Below, piece by piece: positions 24,766 through 33,573 of a DNA stretch of 44,988 nucleotides. Position 1 is the stretch's first letter. Each line of letters starts with the position of its first letter. Location of the stretch: contig JAJTGG010000023.1 in assembly GCA_021299355.1 (NCBI GenBank), forward strand, positions 1 through 44,988, written 5' to 3'. The notes beneath the pieces are model-generated. The model searched no databases, was not told where the DNA came from, and saw nothing but the letters and a program-made list of their open reading frames with translations. The DNA is from Lysobacteraceae bacterium. GTDB taxonomy: Bacteria; Pseudomonadota; Gammaproteobacteria; Xanthomonadales; Xanthomonadaceae. A program made the translations under genes and the position numbers.

Positions 24766-25365
24766 ATGCTTTTGATGATCGACAACTACGACAGCTTCAC
24801 CTACAATCTGGTGCATTACTTCGCCGAGTTGGGTCAGGTCGTGGATGTTATCCGCAACGACGCGCTCACCGTCGAGCAGACCGCGGCTTTGCAACCCGAC
24901 TACATCGTGCTCTCGCCCGGGCCCTGTACGCCGAACGAGGCCGGAATCTGCGTTCCGGTGCTCGAGCAGCTGGCCGGTCGGGTTCCGATTTTCGGCGTTT
25001 GTCTGGGACATCAAAGCATTGGCCAGGCCTTCGGCGGTAGCGTGATTCGTGCCAAAACCATCATGCATGGCAAAACCTCGATGATCCACCATAAGGGCAC
25101 AGGTGTCTTCGCTGGTCTGCCATCGCCGTTCGAAGCCACCCGTTACCACTCGCTGGTGGTCGAACATGCAACCCTGCCGGATTGCCTGGAGGCCACCGCC
25201 TGGACCGAGAACCCGGATGGCAGCCTTGACGAGATCATGGGGCTGCGCCACCGGACCCTGCCGGTCGAGGGTGTGCAGTTCCATCCCGAATCCATCCTGA
25301 CCCAACACGGACACGCCATGCTGCGCAATTTCCTGCAGCAGCATGCCCCGGAGGCGCGCGCATGA
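24766..25365 (+). CDS. trpG: Anthranilate synthase glutamine amidotransferase component
   Basis: A 199-residue class I glutamine amidotransferase that feeds ammonia to TrpE. It has the opening [15 protein letters not shown], the nucleophile Cys79 in VCLGHQS, and the catalytic His173/Glu175 in FHPES. Proteins of this type may also serve para-aminobenzoate synthesis as PabA, since the two are close relatives; no separate pabA is in view. A GATAAT at 24733-24738 in the 58-base gap could be the -10 of an internal promoter. The end overlaps trpD as ATGA. Confidence 0.94.
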   Translation: MLLMIDNYDSFTYNLVHYFAELGQVVDVIRNDALTVEQTAALQPDYIVLSPGPCTPNEAGICVPVLEQLAGRVPIFGVCLGHQSIGQAFGGSVIRAKTIMHGKTSMIHHKGTGVFAGLPSPFEATRYHSLVVEHATLPDCLEATAWTENPDGSLDEIMGLRHRTLPVEGVQFHPESILTQHGHAMLRNFLQQHAPEARA

Positions 25366-26390
25366 ATCCGCAAGAAGCCCTGCAACGCATCATCGATCAC
25401 CGCGAGATCTTCCATGACGAGATGGTCGCCTTGATGCGCCTGATCATGCGCGGCGAAGTGTCCGATGTGATGACCGCCGCCATCCTGACCGGTCTGCGGG
25501 TGAAAAAGGAAACCATCGGCGAAATCACCGGTGCGGCCCAGGTCATGCGCGAGTTCGCGGTCAAGGTGCCGACCCCGCCTGGCGTCGGTCTAGTCGACAT
25601 CGTCGGTACCGGCGGCGACGGCGCGCACACTTTCAACATTTCCACGGCCGCGATGTTCGTGGCTGCTGCGGCCGGCGCCCAGATCGCCAAGCACGGCAAC
25701 CGCAGCGTGTCCTCCAAATCCGGCAGTGCCGATGTACTGGAAGCCCTCGGTGCCGACATCGAACTGACCCCGGAGCAGGTGGGCCAGTGCCTGAACCGCA
25801 CCGGCATCGGTTTCATGTTCGCGCCCAACCACCATCCGGCCATGAAGCATGTGGCGGCAGTGCGCCGCGAGATGGGCGTGCGTACCATCTTCAACATCCT
25901 CGGTCCGCTGACCAATCCGGCCAATGCGCCGAATGTGCTGATGGGCGTGTTCCACCCCGATCTGGTCGGCATCCAGATCCGCGTGCTGCAGCGTCTTGGT
26001 GCCGAACGTGCGCTGGTGGTATACGGCCGCGACGGGCTCGATGAAATCTCCCTGGGTGCGGCGACGCTGGTCGGCGAGCTGCGCGGCGGTCAGATACGCG
26101 AGTATGAAATCCATCCCGAAGACTTCGGATTGGCGATGGCCTCCACGCGCAATCTGAGGGTCGAAAATGCGGTCGAATCCAAAACCATGCTGGAAGCCGC
26201 CTTCGCGGCCGAAGCCGGTGTGGCGCATGACATTGTGGCGCTCAACGCCGGCGCCGCCCTGTATGTTTCCGGACAGGCCAAGAACATTCCCGATGGCATC
26301 GAGAAAGCCCGTGCAGTCATGCATTCGGGCGCCGCATCCGCCAAAATGCGCCAGTTCATCGACGCGACCCGGACCTTGGGCGGCCGCTGA
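25362..26390 (+). CDS. trpD: Anthranilate phosphoribosyltransferase
   Basis: A 342-residue enzyme transferring phosphoribose from PRPP to anthranilate. Landmarks: the PRPP motif [15 protein letters not shown] near residue 82, [21 protein letters not shown] near 110, and NILGPLTNP near 180. The start overlaps the trpG stop by 4 bases and its own TGA shares a base with the trpC ATG (TGATG), giving a tightly coupled trpG-D-C block. Confidence 0.96.
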   Translation: MNPQEALQRIIDHREIFHDEMVALMRLIMRGEVSDVMTAAILTGLRVKKETIGEITGAAQVMREFAVKVPTPPGVGLVDIVGTGGDGAHTFNISTAAMFVAAAAGAQIAKHGNRSVSSKSGSADVLEALGADIELTPEQVGQCLNRTGIGFMFAPNHHPAMKHVAAVRREMGVRTIFNILGPLTNPANAPNVLMGVFHPDLVGIQIRVLQRLGAERALVVYGRDGLDEISLGAATLVGELRGGQIREYEIHPEDFGLAMASTRNLRVENAVESKTMLEAAFAAEAGVAHDIVALNAGAALYVSGQAKNIPDGIEKARAVMHSGAASAKMRQFIDATRTLGGR

Positions 26391-27178
26391 TGGCCGATAT
26401 CCTGCAGCGCATCCTGGCCCGCAAACACGAGGAAGTCGCGCTGCGGCGCAGATACGCCACGCAGGCGCAGCTGATTGCGCGCTGCAATGACATGCCGGAG
26501 CCACGCGGGTTCACCGCCGCATTGCAGGCCAAGCGGGATGCCGGTTTGCCGGCGGTCATCGCCGAAATCAAGAAGGCCAGCCCGAGCAAGGGTGTCATCC
26601 GCGCGCAGTTCGATCCGGAGGCAATCGCCCGCAGCTATGCCGACGCCGGTGCCGCCTGTCTTTCAGTGCTGACCGATGTTGATTTCTTCCAGGGCAGCGA
26701 CATCTATCTGCGGCAGGCGCGGGAGGTCTGCATGTTGCCGGTATTGCGTAAGGATTTCATCGTCGATGAATACCAGATCTACGAATCACGCGTCCTCGGC
26801 GCCGACTGCATCCTGCTGATCGCCGCGGCATTGACCGATGCGCAGCTGCAGAGCTATGCCGGCCTGGCCCGCATGCTGCAGATGGATGTGCTGCTGGAAG
26901 TGCATGATGCCGATGAAATGGTGCGTTCCCTGCAGGCCGATTCACCGCTGATCGGCATCAACAACCGCAACCTGCGCACTTTCGAAGTGGATTTGCAGAC
27001 TACGCTGGTACTCAAGAGCGCCGTTCCGCCCGACCGCATGGTAGTCACCGAAAGCGGCATCCTGAGCCGCGATGACGTCGCGCGGATGCGCGGCAATGGC
27101 GTCGATGTCTTTCTGGTCGGCGAGGCGATGATGCGTGCCGGGGATCCGGGCGCGGAGTTGCGGCGTCTGTTCGCCTAG
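26390..27178 (+). CDS. trpC: Indole-3-glycerol-phosphate synthase
   Basis: A 262-residue TIM-barrel enzyme, the single-function TrpC without the fused TrpF domain of E. coli. Conserved: [28 protein letters not shown] with a catalytic Lys, [15 protein letters not shown] and VTESGIL. It ends the trp block; its TAG overlaps by 4 bases the stop of the clp gene on the other strand, with no room for a separate terminator. Confidence 0.95.
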   Translation: MADILQRILARKHEEVALRRRYATQAQLIARCNDMPEPRGFTAALQAKRDAGLPAVIAEIKKASPSKGVIRAQFDPEAIARSYADAGAACLSVLTDVDFFQGSDIYLRQAREVCMLPVLRKDFIVDEYQIYESRVLGADCILLIAAALTDAQLQSYAGLARMLQMDVLLEVHDADEMVRSLQADSPLIGINNRNLRTFEVDLQTTLVLKSAVPPDRMVVTESGILSRDDVARMRGNGVDVFLVGEAMMRAGDPGAELRRLFA

Positions 27179-27867
27179 CGGCTGCCGAACAGGATGACGG
27201 TTTTGCCGCGCGCGGTCAGCAGGTTCTTCTGCTGCAGCTGCTTGAGGACGCGACCCGCCATTTCACGCGAGCAACCGGTGATGCGAGCCAGTTCCTGACG
27301 GGATACCTTGAGTTGCATGCCGTCAGGGTGCCGGATGGCATCCGGTTCGCGGCTGAGATCATGCAGGGTACGCAGAATGCGGTTGGCGACATCCAAGTGC
27401 GCCAGACGGCTGGCCTTGCGGCTGGTTTCCAGCAGGCGCTTGGAAATCTGCGCGCCGATGGCGAACATGATTTTCGGCCCTTCCTGGAAAAGCTGGTGGC
27501 TGAACAGATAGCGCAGGAGGTCATAGCCGATCTCGGCCAGTTCGCAGGGGCCCTTGGTGCGCAACACGACTTCACGCTGATGGACTTTGAAGAACAGACC
27601 CATTTCGCCGATGAACTCGCCGGGGTTGACGTAGCCCAGCACCAGTTCGCGGCCATCCGGCTCTTAGGTGTTGATGGTCAGGGAGCCGCTGATGACGTAA
27701 AAGAGCGTGCTGGCCGGGTCACCGGGACGGAAAACATCGGTTTTCGCCGGATAGCGGTGTTTATGGGTATGGCTCAGAAAGGCACTCAGTGCGACATCAT
27801 CCATCGCCAGTTCGGTTTTCACCGGTTCGAAAGGAGCTGTTAAGGCGGTTGTGTTGAGGTCGGTCAT
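27175..27867 (-). pseudogene. clp: CRP-family regulator Clp, interrupted by an in-frame stop
   Basis: The frame reads as a complete 230-codon Clp apart from a TAA at codon 68 (bases 27664-27666). Before it: the cyclic-nucleotide fold start with YPAKTDVFRPGDPASTLFYVISG. After it in the same frame: DGRELVLGYVNPGEFIGEMG, a dimerisation helix, and a C-terminal helix-turn-helix with SRQELARITGCSREMAGRVLK. From memory, Xanthomonas Clp is also 230 residues and has Glu at this point, so GAA to TAA would explain it. In Xanthomonas, Clp responds to c-di-GMP and controls virulence genes; REVVLRTK here resembles it. The break could be a real mutation, a sequencing error, or give two fragments. The DNA-binding half could be made only if translation restarts. 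Confidence 0.85.
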
Positions 27868-27897
27868 GGGGCGCCCGAAATGCCGATTGCTGGCACC

Positions 27898-27927
27898 AGA
27901 ATACTCCCAGATGGCTGTTCAGCTCAA
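27898..27927 (-). promoter_or_regulatory. Candidate promoter of clp
   Basis: On the minus strand TTGAGC (27922-27927) and TATTCT (27898-27903), spacer 18, about 30 bases before the clp start. Confidence 0.4.
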
Positions 27928-27957
27928 GACCCATGGGACTTTCCGCGGAAAAAATGC

Positions 27958-27985
27958 TTGCATTTGGGGATAGATGTCCGATAAT
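27958..27985 (+). promoter_or_regulatory. Candidate sigma-70 promoter of speD
   Basis: TTGCAT (27958-27963) and GATAAT (27980-27985) with a 16-base spacer, about 37 bases before the speD start. It lies in the divergent gap between clp and speD. Confidence 0.5.
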
Positions 27986-28022
27986 TGCGCCTCACCGCCA
28001 CTCATATCCAAGGAATACTGCG

Positions 28023-28817
28023 TTGGTCAAGCCACTGCCCCGGTTACGCCTGCAAGGATTCAACAATCTGACGAAATCCTTGAGTTTCAATATCTACGAC
28101 ATCTGCTACGCCGCGTCGGAAGACCAGCGTCAGCGGTACATCGAGTATATCGATGAGGTCTACAACGCCCAGCGCCTGACCCAGATCCTGACCGAAGTGG
28201 CCAACATCATCGGCGCCAACATCCTCAACGTGGCGCGTCAGGATTATGATCCGCAGGGCGCCTCGGTGACCATCCTCATTTCCGAAGAGCCGGTCATCGA
28301 CAAGAAGGCTGCCGGCAAGGAACTAATTTCGGATGCCGTGGTGGCGCATCTGGACAAGTCGCACATCACCGTCCACACCTATCCGGAAACGCATCCGCAC
28401 AACGGCATCGCGACCTTCCGTGCCGACATCGACGTGGCCACCTGCGGCGTGATTTCGCCCCTGAAGGCGCTCAATTACCTGATCGAGAGCTTCGATTCCG
28501 ACATCGTGGTCACCGACTACCGCGTGCGCGGCTTCACCCGCGACATCAAGGGCAAGAAGCACTACATCGACCACAAGATCAATTCCATCCAGGATTTCCT
28601 GACCAAGGACATCAAGGCGCATTACGAGATGATGGACGTCAACGTGTACCAGGAAAACCTGTTCCACACCAAGATGCACGTCAAGGAGTTCGACCTCGAC
28701 ACCTACCTGTTTGAAGGCAAGGCCAAGAGCCTCAGTTTCAAGGACCGCCAGCGCATCGAACTGCAGGTCCGCCGTGAAATCGAAGAGCTCTACCATGGCC
28801 GCAATCTGGCCGACTGA
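28023..28817 (+). CDS. speD: S-adenosylmethionine decarboxylase proenzyme
   Basis: A 264-residue AdoMet decarboxylase of the E. coli type, supplying the aminopropyl donor for spermidine. The proenzyme cuts itself before Ser113 in [13 protein letters not shown], and that serine becomes the pyruvoyl group. Other landmarks: [37 protein letters not shown] and [14 protein letters not shown]. The start is taken as TTG at 28023 because the Xanthomonas protein begins [15 protein letters not shown], the length then equals E. coli SpeD, and AAGGA lies 9 bases upstream; the frame itself opens further upstream. Its partner speE is not in the window. Confidence 0.93.
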   Translation: MVKPLPRLRLQGFNNLTKSLSFNIYDICYAASEDQRQRYIEYIDEVYNAQRLTQILTEVANIIGANILNVARQDYDPQGASVTILISEEPVIDKKAAGKELISDAVVAHLDKSHITVHTYPETHPHNGIATFRADIDVATCGVISPLKALNYLIESFDSDIVVTDYRVRGFTRDIKGKKHYIDHKINSIQDFLTKDIKAHYEMMDVNVYQENLFHTKMHVKEFDLDTYLFEGKAKSLSFKDRQRIELQVRREIEELYHGRNLAD

Positions 28818-28838
28818 AACCGGTCTCGCTTTCCTGAG

Positions 28839-28870
28839 AAATCCCCGCGATTACGGGGGTTTCCGTTTTC
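28839..28870. terminator. Hairpin terminator between speD and coq7
   Basis: AAATCCCCG-CGATTA-CGGGGGTTT, nine pairs with one T-G wobble, followed by a T-rich tail (TTTCCGTTTT). Placed between convergent genes. Confidence 0.6.
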
Positions 28871-29531
28871 AGAGCCGGTAGGCAACGGCTTTCATGAGCC
28901 GCGATGATAGGGCCATCAATGCCGGTATGGGCGGCGGCAATTTGCGCGCGCCGTGGTGTTCCGCGTGTTCGGCATGGCGGATTTCATCATCCTTCATCAC
29001 CGCCAGAATGGCGCGGCTACGCAGGTCTTCCGGCGGCAGGGTGTCCAGATGCTCGGCCAGATGGGCTTCCACCTGGCGTTCGGTTTCCGACACGAAGCCC
29101 AGATTCCAGCCATCGCCCTTCAGGCCGGCGCCGAGTCCGATGGCATAGCTGCCCAGATACCAGATTGGATTGAGCAGGCTGGGGCGGCTGTCGAGTTCTT
29201 TCAGGCGGGCATCGCACCAGGCCAGATGATCGGCTTCTTCATCGGCGGCGTGCAGCAGTTGCACGCGCGTCTCCGAACTTTCGGCCACCCGTGCCTGACC
29301 CAGATACAGCGCTTGGGCACAGACTTCGCCGGTATGGTTGATGCGCATCAGTCCGGCACTGTGCCGTATTTGTGCCGGAGACATCTCCAGATCTCGGGTG
29401 TCGGCGGCCGGGTTGGCGCGCGCCGCCGGTCCATCGGTCGAACGGGTGACCACGCCGGCGGTGGTGTTCAGGGCGTGCTGAAATTCACCCAGAATGCGGT
29501 CGAGCGGCGAGGTGTGGCGTTGGAAAGTCAT
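28869..29531 (-). CDS. coq7: Demethoxyubiquinone hydroxylase Coq7
   Basis: A 220-residue di-iron hydroxylase that makes the C6 hydroxylation in ubiquinone synthesis. The two-fold ferritin-like ligand pattern is present: INHTGEVCAQALYLGQ, then ADEEADHLAWC, and in the second half ERQVEAHLAEHL and KDDEIRHAEHAE. Xanthomonadales use Coq7 where E. coli uses UbiF. The start at 29531 is chosen because it forms an ATGA overlap with the upstream Fe-S gene and gives the usual family N-terminus; 23 further codons upstream lie inside that gene. Confidence 0.93.
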   Translation of the reverse strand: MTFQRHTSPLDRILGEFQHALNTTAGVVTRSTDGPAARANPAADTRDLEMSPAQIRHSAGLMRINHTGEVCAQALYLGQARVAESSETRVQLLHAADEEADHLAWCDARLKELDSRPSLLNPIWYLGSYAIGLGAGLKGDGWNLGFVSETERQVEAHLAEHLDTLPPEDLRSRAILAVMKDDEIRHAEHAEHHGARKLPPPIPALMALSSRLMKAVAYRL

Positions 29532-30619
29532 GCCAGATAGTGTGCCATGAATTCGAGCGGGTGCTGAACCGCGCGGCCGCCGGACAGATGCAGACGGCAA
29601 CCGATATTGGCCGATAGCAGCAGTTCCGCGGTTTCCGGAATAGCCGCAAGAACCGGCGCGCGCAGGGCGGCGGCACGTTCCGGGCTACCGAACTGATGTA
29701 GACCGGCGCCGCCACAGCAACCGGCATCCGGCAAAACACTGACTTGCAGATCGGGAATCCGTGACAGCAGCAGGCGTGTCACTTGTGCCGAATCATGGAA
29801 CGCGGCCGTGCACGGAATATGCAACGCCACATGCCGGCCTTGGGCGGAGCGGAACTGCAGCTTTTCCGCGCGTTCGGCCAGAAACGCCATGGCATCCATG
29901 ACCGGAACGCCGACGCTGTCCTGCAAGGCACTGCGGCATCCGCTGGCCAGAACCAGCACCCGTGCGTAGCCGGAGAATGCGCTTTGGTTGGCGGCGGCAA
30001 GGCTTGCCGCGCGGCCGGCTTGACCGGCATGTCGGGCGGCTTGGCCGCAGCAGCCCTGGGCATCCGGGAGGGCCGCATCATCGCCCGCGGTCTGCAACAG
30101 CTGCAGGAATGCCATACGCGCGTTTTGCTCGTAACGGTCCGCGACACAGCCGATGAAGATCGCATTCTGGCTGCCTGCCGCCGCCGCTGGAGTGCACGCT
30201 GGCGCCGGCCGGGGCAGTAGACGCCAGGATGACGGAAGCAAGGGAAAAACCCTGCGGTACAAATCCAAGACGCCGTTCAGCAGCGATTTATGCGCCATCA
30301 GCCACAGCGCCGCCTTTTGCCGCCGCTCAAGCGCCGGGGGGTGTATCGCGCGGGTTTCGACCAGAAGCCGCTCATAGGACACATCGGCAGGGCAGGCGGT
30401 CTCGCAGCGCCGGCAGCCCAAACAGGCGTTCAAGTGCTTGAAATCGCCGGTTTGACCGGGATTTTCAGCCAAATCGGCCATCAGCGCGATACGGCCGCGG
30501 GGCGACTCCGCCTCCATGCCGGCCAAGGCGTAAGTCGGGCAGTGCGGCAGGCACAGACCGCATTTCACGCACTGCCGGGCCAGCTCGGCACGGGACGGGG
30601 ATTTCAGGACGGGAAGCAT
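29528..30619 (-). CDS. CCG-domain Fe-S oxidoreductase (GlcF-like)
   Basis: A 363-residue cytoplasmic protein. The N-terminus holds two [4Fe-4S] ferredoxin motifs, CVKCGLCLPHCPTY (residue 17 onward) and CLGCRRCETACP (near residue 67). Two CCG-type cysteine regions follow (DAQGCCGQAARHAGQ near 188 and DAGCCGGAGLHQFG near 302), each preceded by an isolated cysteine (IGCVADRY and HIPCTAAFHD). This is the architecture of GlcF, LutA and heterodisulfide-reductase-like subunits, which normally pair with an FAD-linked oxidase. No such flavoprotein is in the window. Translation is coupled to coq7 by the ATGA overlap. AGGA lies 8 bases before the start. Confidence 0.85.
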   Translation of the reverse strand: MLPVLKSPSRAELARQCVKCGLCLPHCPTYALAGMEAESPRGRIALMADLAENPGQTGDFKHLNACLGCRRCETACPADVSYERLLVETRAIHPPALERRQKAALWLMAHKSLLNGVLDLYRRVFPLLPSSWRLLPRPAPACTPAAAAGSQNAIFIGCVADRYEQNARMAFLQLLQTAGDDAALPDAQGCCGQAARHAGQAGRAASLAAANQSAFSGYARVLVLASGCRSALQDSVGVPVMDAMAFLAERAEKLQFRSAQGRHVALHIPCTAAFHDSAQVTRLLLSRIPDLQVSVLPDAGCCGGAGLHQFGSPERAAALRAPVLAAIPETAELLLSANIGCRLHLSGGRAVQHPLEFMAHYLA

Positions 30620-30651
30620 GGCTCAAATCCTAACACGGGACGCACAAGGGC

Positions 30652-30680
30652 TTGCGCGGGTCCGGAATTCGGGTTATCAT
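30652..30680 (+). promoter_or_regulatory. Candidate promoter of rplM-rpsI
   Basis: TTGCGC (30652-30657) and TATCAT (30675-30680) with a 17-base spacer, about 38 bases before rplM. Confidence 0.5.
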
Positions 30681-30717
30681 TCCGCTTCTTATTCACTTGA
30701 TTTTGTTGGAGCCCGTC

Positions 30718-31152
30718 ATGAAAGCCATGACCGTCAGCGCCAAACCCGAAACCGTTCAGCAAGACTGGTACATCGTAGATGCCAGCGGCAAGACTCTCGG
30801 TCGTTTGTCCTCGGAACTCGCCCGTCGCCTGCGCGGCAAGCACAAACCTGTGTTCACCCCGCATGTGGACACCGGTGATTACATCGTCGTGATCAACGCC
30901 GAGAAAGTCGCCGTCACGGGCAAGAAGCTTCAGGACAAGATGTACTACCGTTTCACCGGTTACATCGGCAACATGAAGTCGGAAAACCTGTCGCAGGCCC
31001 TGGCCGCCCACCCGGAGCGCGTGATTGAAACCGCGGTCAAGGGCATGCTGCCGAAGAACCCGCTCGGACGCGCCATGTTCAAGAAGCTGAAAGTCTACAA
31101 AGGCTCCGAGCATCCCCACACCGCCCAGCAGCCGCAAGCGCTGGACATCTGA
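30718..31152 (+). CDS. rplM: 50S ribosomal protein L13
   Basis: A 144-residue ribosomal protein, nearly the same length as E. coli L13. Conserved: [60 protein letters not shown] and the closing [11 protein letters not shown]. The start at 30718 ([13 protein letters not shown]) has GGAG 7 bases upstream; a longer frame begins inside the leader and is not family-like. rpsI follows after 21 bases. Confidence 0.97.
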   Translation: MKAMTVSAKPETVQQDWYIVDASGKTLGRLSSELARRLRGKHKPVFTPHVDTGDYIVVINAEKVAVTGKKLQDKMYYRFTGYIGNMKSENLSQALAAHPERVIETAVKGMLPKNPLGRAMFKKLKVYKGSEHPHTAQQPQALDI

Positions 31153-31173
31153 AAGAACTACAGGTAAATCATC

Positions 31174-31566
31174 ATGGCTGTTCAGCAAAACTACGGCACC
31201 GGTCGCCGCAAATCCTCCACCGCCCGCGTGTTCCTGCGCAAGGGCTCGGGCAACATCGTGATCAACGGTCGCGCCATTGACGAATTCTTCGGCCGCGAAA
31301 CCTCGCGCATGATCGTCCGTCAACCGCTGGAACTGACCCAGACCACCGCGCAGTTCGACGTCAACGTGACGGTCGAAGGCGGCGGCATCACCGGTCAGGC
31401 CGGCGCTATCCGTCTGGGCATCGCCCGCGCACTGGTGGAATACAACGACACCCTGAAATCCGATCTGCGCAAAGCCGGCCTGATGACCCGCGATGCCCGT
31501 GAAGTGGAACGTAAGAAAGTCGGTCTGCGCAAAGCCCGCCGCGCGACCCAGTTCTCGAAACGTTAA
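31174..31566 (+). CDS. rpsI: 30S ribosomal protein S9
   Basis: A 130-residue ribosomal protein with the S9 hallmarks: [19 protein letters not shown] at the start, [19 protein letters not shown] in the middle, and the tail [17 protein letters not shown], whose Lys-Arg end reaches the ribosomal P site. An AGGTAA ribosome site precedes it. Ends the two-gene operon with a strong terminator. Confidence 0.97.
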   Translation: MAVQQNYGTGRRKSSTARVFLRKGSGNIVINGRAIDEFFGRETSRMIVRQPLELTQTTAQFDVNVTVEGGGITGQAGAIRLGIARALVEYNDTLKSDLRKAGLMTRDAREVERKKVGLRKARRATQFSKR

Positions 31567-31587
31567 TCGGTTTCACGCTGCAAACGA

Positions 31588-31613
31588 AAAACCCGCCGGA
31601 AGGCGGGTTTTTT
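31588..31613 (+). terminator. Terminator of rplM-rpsI
   Basis: AAAACCCGCC-GGAA-GGCGGGTTTT with following T residues, ten pairs. Confidence 0.85.
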
Positions 31614-31647
31614 ATTAAATGCCGGACGAATTCATTGGTGCGTCAAT

Positions 31648-32292
31648 TCATCCGCGGACCTCGCCACCGGCGATGACCAGATCGGCCGGTCGCGCCGCGA
31701 ACAGGCCGTTGGTGACTACGCCGACAATGGCGTTCAGATCGCTTTCCAGTTTCACCGGGTCGGTAATCGACCAGCCGTGCACGTCGAGAATCCAGTTGCC
31801 GTTGTCGGTGACCACGCCTTCGCGCCAGATCGGCTGGCCGCCGAGCTTGACGATTTCACGGGCGACATGCGAGCGCGCCATCGGAATCACTTCCACCGGC
31901 ACCGGAAAGCGGCCGAGCAACGGCACCAGTTTCGACGGGTCCACGATGCAGATGAACTGCGAGCTTGCCGCTGCGATGATTTTCTCGCGGGTCAGGGCCG
32001 CACCGCCGCCCTTGATCAGGCGGTTATGTGGATCGCATTCGTCGGCACCGTCGACATACAGACCGAGCGGACCGGAGGCGTTCAGATCGAGTACGGCAAT
32101 GCCGAGTTGCTTCAGCTGTTTCGTGCTCTGTTCCGAGCTCGAGACCGCGCCTTCGATGCGGTGCTTGATGCGGCCGAGGCCCTGGATGAAGTAAGCGACC
32201 GTCGAGCCGGTGCCGACACCGACGATGCTGCCATCCTGCACGAAGTCGAGGGCGCGTTCGGCCGAAGCCTGTTTGCCTTGTTCGGGAGTCAT
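31648..32292 (-). CDS. rpiA: Ribose-5-phosphate isomerase A
   Basis: A 214-residue isomerase of ribose and ribulose 5-phosphates. Motifs: [14 protein letters not shown] (phosphate loop), [39 protein letters not shown] with the catalytic Asp, Glu and Lys residues, and [17 protein letters not shown]. The start at 32292 makes an ATGA overlap with the EVE gene; the longer frame upstream is a shadow of that gene. Confidence 0.96.
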   Translation of the reverse strand: MTPEQGKQASAERALDFVQDGSIVGVGTGSTVAYFIQGLGRIKHRIEGAVSSSEQSTKQLKQLGIAVLDLNASGPLGLYVDGADECDPHNRLIKGGGAALTREKIIAAASSQFICIVDPSKLVPLLGRFPVPVEVIPMARSHVAREIVKLGGQPIWREGVVTDNGNWILDVHGWSITDPVKLESDLNAIVGVVTNGLFAARPADLVIAGGEVRG

Positions 32293-32753
32293 TTGGTTTT
32301 TTCCAGTTTGAGGATGGTCTGCCATTGGGCTTTGCTGACCGGCACGATGGACAGGCGGTTGCCGCGGTTGAGCAGGGCGAAATCGCCGAGTGCCAGCGTA
32401 TGCGTTTTCAGTTCGTCCAGGCTCAGTTCGCGTTTGAGCCGGCGTTCGAACGCGACATTGACCAGAAACCAGCGCGGATTGTCCGGTGTGGCTTTCGGAT
32501 CGAAGTAGTCCGAATCCGGATCGAACTGGGTCGGATCCGGATAGGCCGCGCTGGCCACTTTCGCCAGACCGACGATGCCGGGCACCTTGGCGTTGGAGTG
32601 ATAGAAGAACACGCCATCGCCGACGCGCATGTCCTTCCACATGAAATTGCGCGCCTGGTAATTACGCACGCCGCTCCAGGGCTCCTGCCCGACCTTGGCC
32701 AGGTCATCAATGGAAAAAGCATCGGGTTCGGATTTCATCAGCCAATAGCGCAT
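32289..32753 (-). CDS. EVE domain protein
   Basis: A 154-residue protein consisting of one EVE domain: it starts [18 protein letters not shown] and contains [27 protein letters not shown] and VGLAKV. EVE folds resemble YTH/PUA domains and are thought to recognise modified bases in RNA or DNA; in the THYN1 family the ligand is suspected to be modified cytosine. The role here is unknown. Its TAATG junction with fau (one shared base) and the ATGA overlap with rpiA place it in the middle of a coupled three-gene run. GAGGAAAA ribosome site. Confidence 0.88.
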   Translation of the reverse strand: MRYWLMKSEPDAFSIDDLAKVGQEPWSGVRNYQARNFMWKDMRVGDGVFFYHSNAKVPGIVGLAKVASAAYPDPTQFDPDSDYFDPKATPDNPRWFLVNVAFERRLKRELSLDELKTHTLALGDFALLNRGNRLSIVPVSKAQWQTILKLEKTK

Positions 32754-33334
32754 TACGAATTTTCCTCGGAAGTACAGTCGATCCAGCCGCGTTCGGTGGC
32801 CACGGCATCCAAGCGGACGTCCCAATTCTGGGCGTCCAGTACGTCAAGTTCCTGGTTGGCATAGGCGGCACCGATCAGCAAGGGCGGGACCGGTGTATGT
32901 TGGCGGAAGGCAAAGCTGCGGTCGTAGTAACCGCCGCCCATGCCCAGACGAAGCCCGTCGGCGGTGAATCCCAGAACCGGCAGAATCACGGCGTGCAGGT
33001 CTTCCGGTTTCAGGCAGGCATCAGCTGAGAACATCGGCTCGGGGATGCCGTAACGGTTGTTGCCGAGCGCATCGCCGCCACGCCAGGGCGCGAAGCCGAG
33101 TTTTTTTTCGGGCAGCACGACCGGCAGACACCAGATCCAGTTCGCCGGCAGGCGCAGCTGCAGCACGTGCAGGGGCAGCTCGCCGCCGGTGGCCCAGTAG
33201 CCGGCCAGATAACCACCGGTGACGGGCAGGTGTTCCAGGATGCTGACGGCCACCGCTTCGGCAGCGGCCATGCGCGCGGTCGGCGCAATGCGCAGGCGTT
33301 CGGCTTTGAGGTGCTGTCGCAGTGCTTGGCGCAT
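32753..33334 (-). CDS. fau: 5-formyltetrahydrofolate cyclo-ligase
   Basis: A 193-residue enzyme (YgfA/MTHFS) converting 5-formyl-THF to methenyl-THF with ATP. Landmarks: GYWATGGELPLHVL near residue 45 and the ATP/folate motif LGMGGGYYDRSFAF near residue 128. It lies directly downstream of 6S RNA, the conserved zapA-ssrS-fau order of gammaproteobacteria, so it is probably also transcribed by read-through from ssrS. The start at 33334 is chosen because the extra upstream codons fall in the 6S gene. Confidence 0.92.
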   Translation of the reverse strand: MRQALRQHLKAERLRIAPTARMAAAEAVAVSILEHLPVTGGYLAGYWATGGELPLHVLQLRLPANWIWCLPVVLPEKKLGFAPWRGGDALGNNRYGIPEPMFSADACLKPEDLHAVILPVLGFTADGLRLGMGGGYYDRSFAFRQHTPVPPLLIGAAYANQELDVLDAQNWDVRLDAVATERGWIDCTSEENS

Positions 33335-33355
33335 GCCCGGTCCCGGAATAAGGAG

Positions 33356-33538
33356 TCCTCCACCATGCCGATGCCTGCCAACGACCTTGATCCCTAGGAT
33401 CAAGTGGGTGTCGCCTTGCCGTCTTCAGGCTTTCCGCAACTCGGGCGGACATGCACACCGACGGTTCGAGCGACTCCCGGGTCGTGTTTATGGGTCAAGG
33501 GCTAATGTTGAGCACGCTGTCGAACACGGCAGAGGACG
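33356..33538 (-). ncRNA. ssrS: 6S RNA
   Basis: About 183 bases between zapA and fau on the minus strand, the place of ssrS in gammaproteobacteria. The ends pair as a long closing stem (TCCTCTGCCGTG with CATGGTGGAGGA, including G-T wobbles). The interior has recognisable 6S stretches in order: GGGAGTCGCTCG, TGTCCGCCCGAG, GGAAAGCCTGAAGACGG, GGCGACACCCACTTGATC and GGGATCAAGG, similar to E. coli CCTTGAACCAAGGGTTCAAGG. 6S RNA mimics an open promoter and inhibits the sigma-70 RNA polymerase holoenzyme in stationary phase. Ends are approximate to a few bases. Confidence 0.88.
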
Positions 33539-33545
33539 CAATGCC

Positions 33546-33551
33546 ATTATA
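33546..33551 (-). promoter_or_regulatory. -10 box of ssrS
   Basis: A consensus TATAAT on the minus strand, about 8 bases before the predicted 5' end of 6S RNA. The -35 region would fall at the end of zapA (33568-33578) and shows no good TTGACA match. Confidence 0.65.
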
Positions 33552-33573
33552 GCGCGAAGGCGTGATGGCGAGG

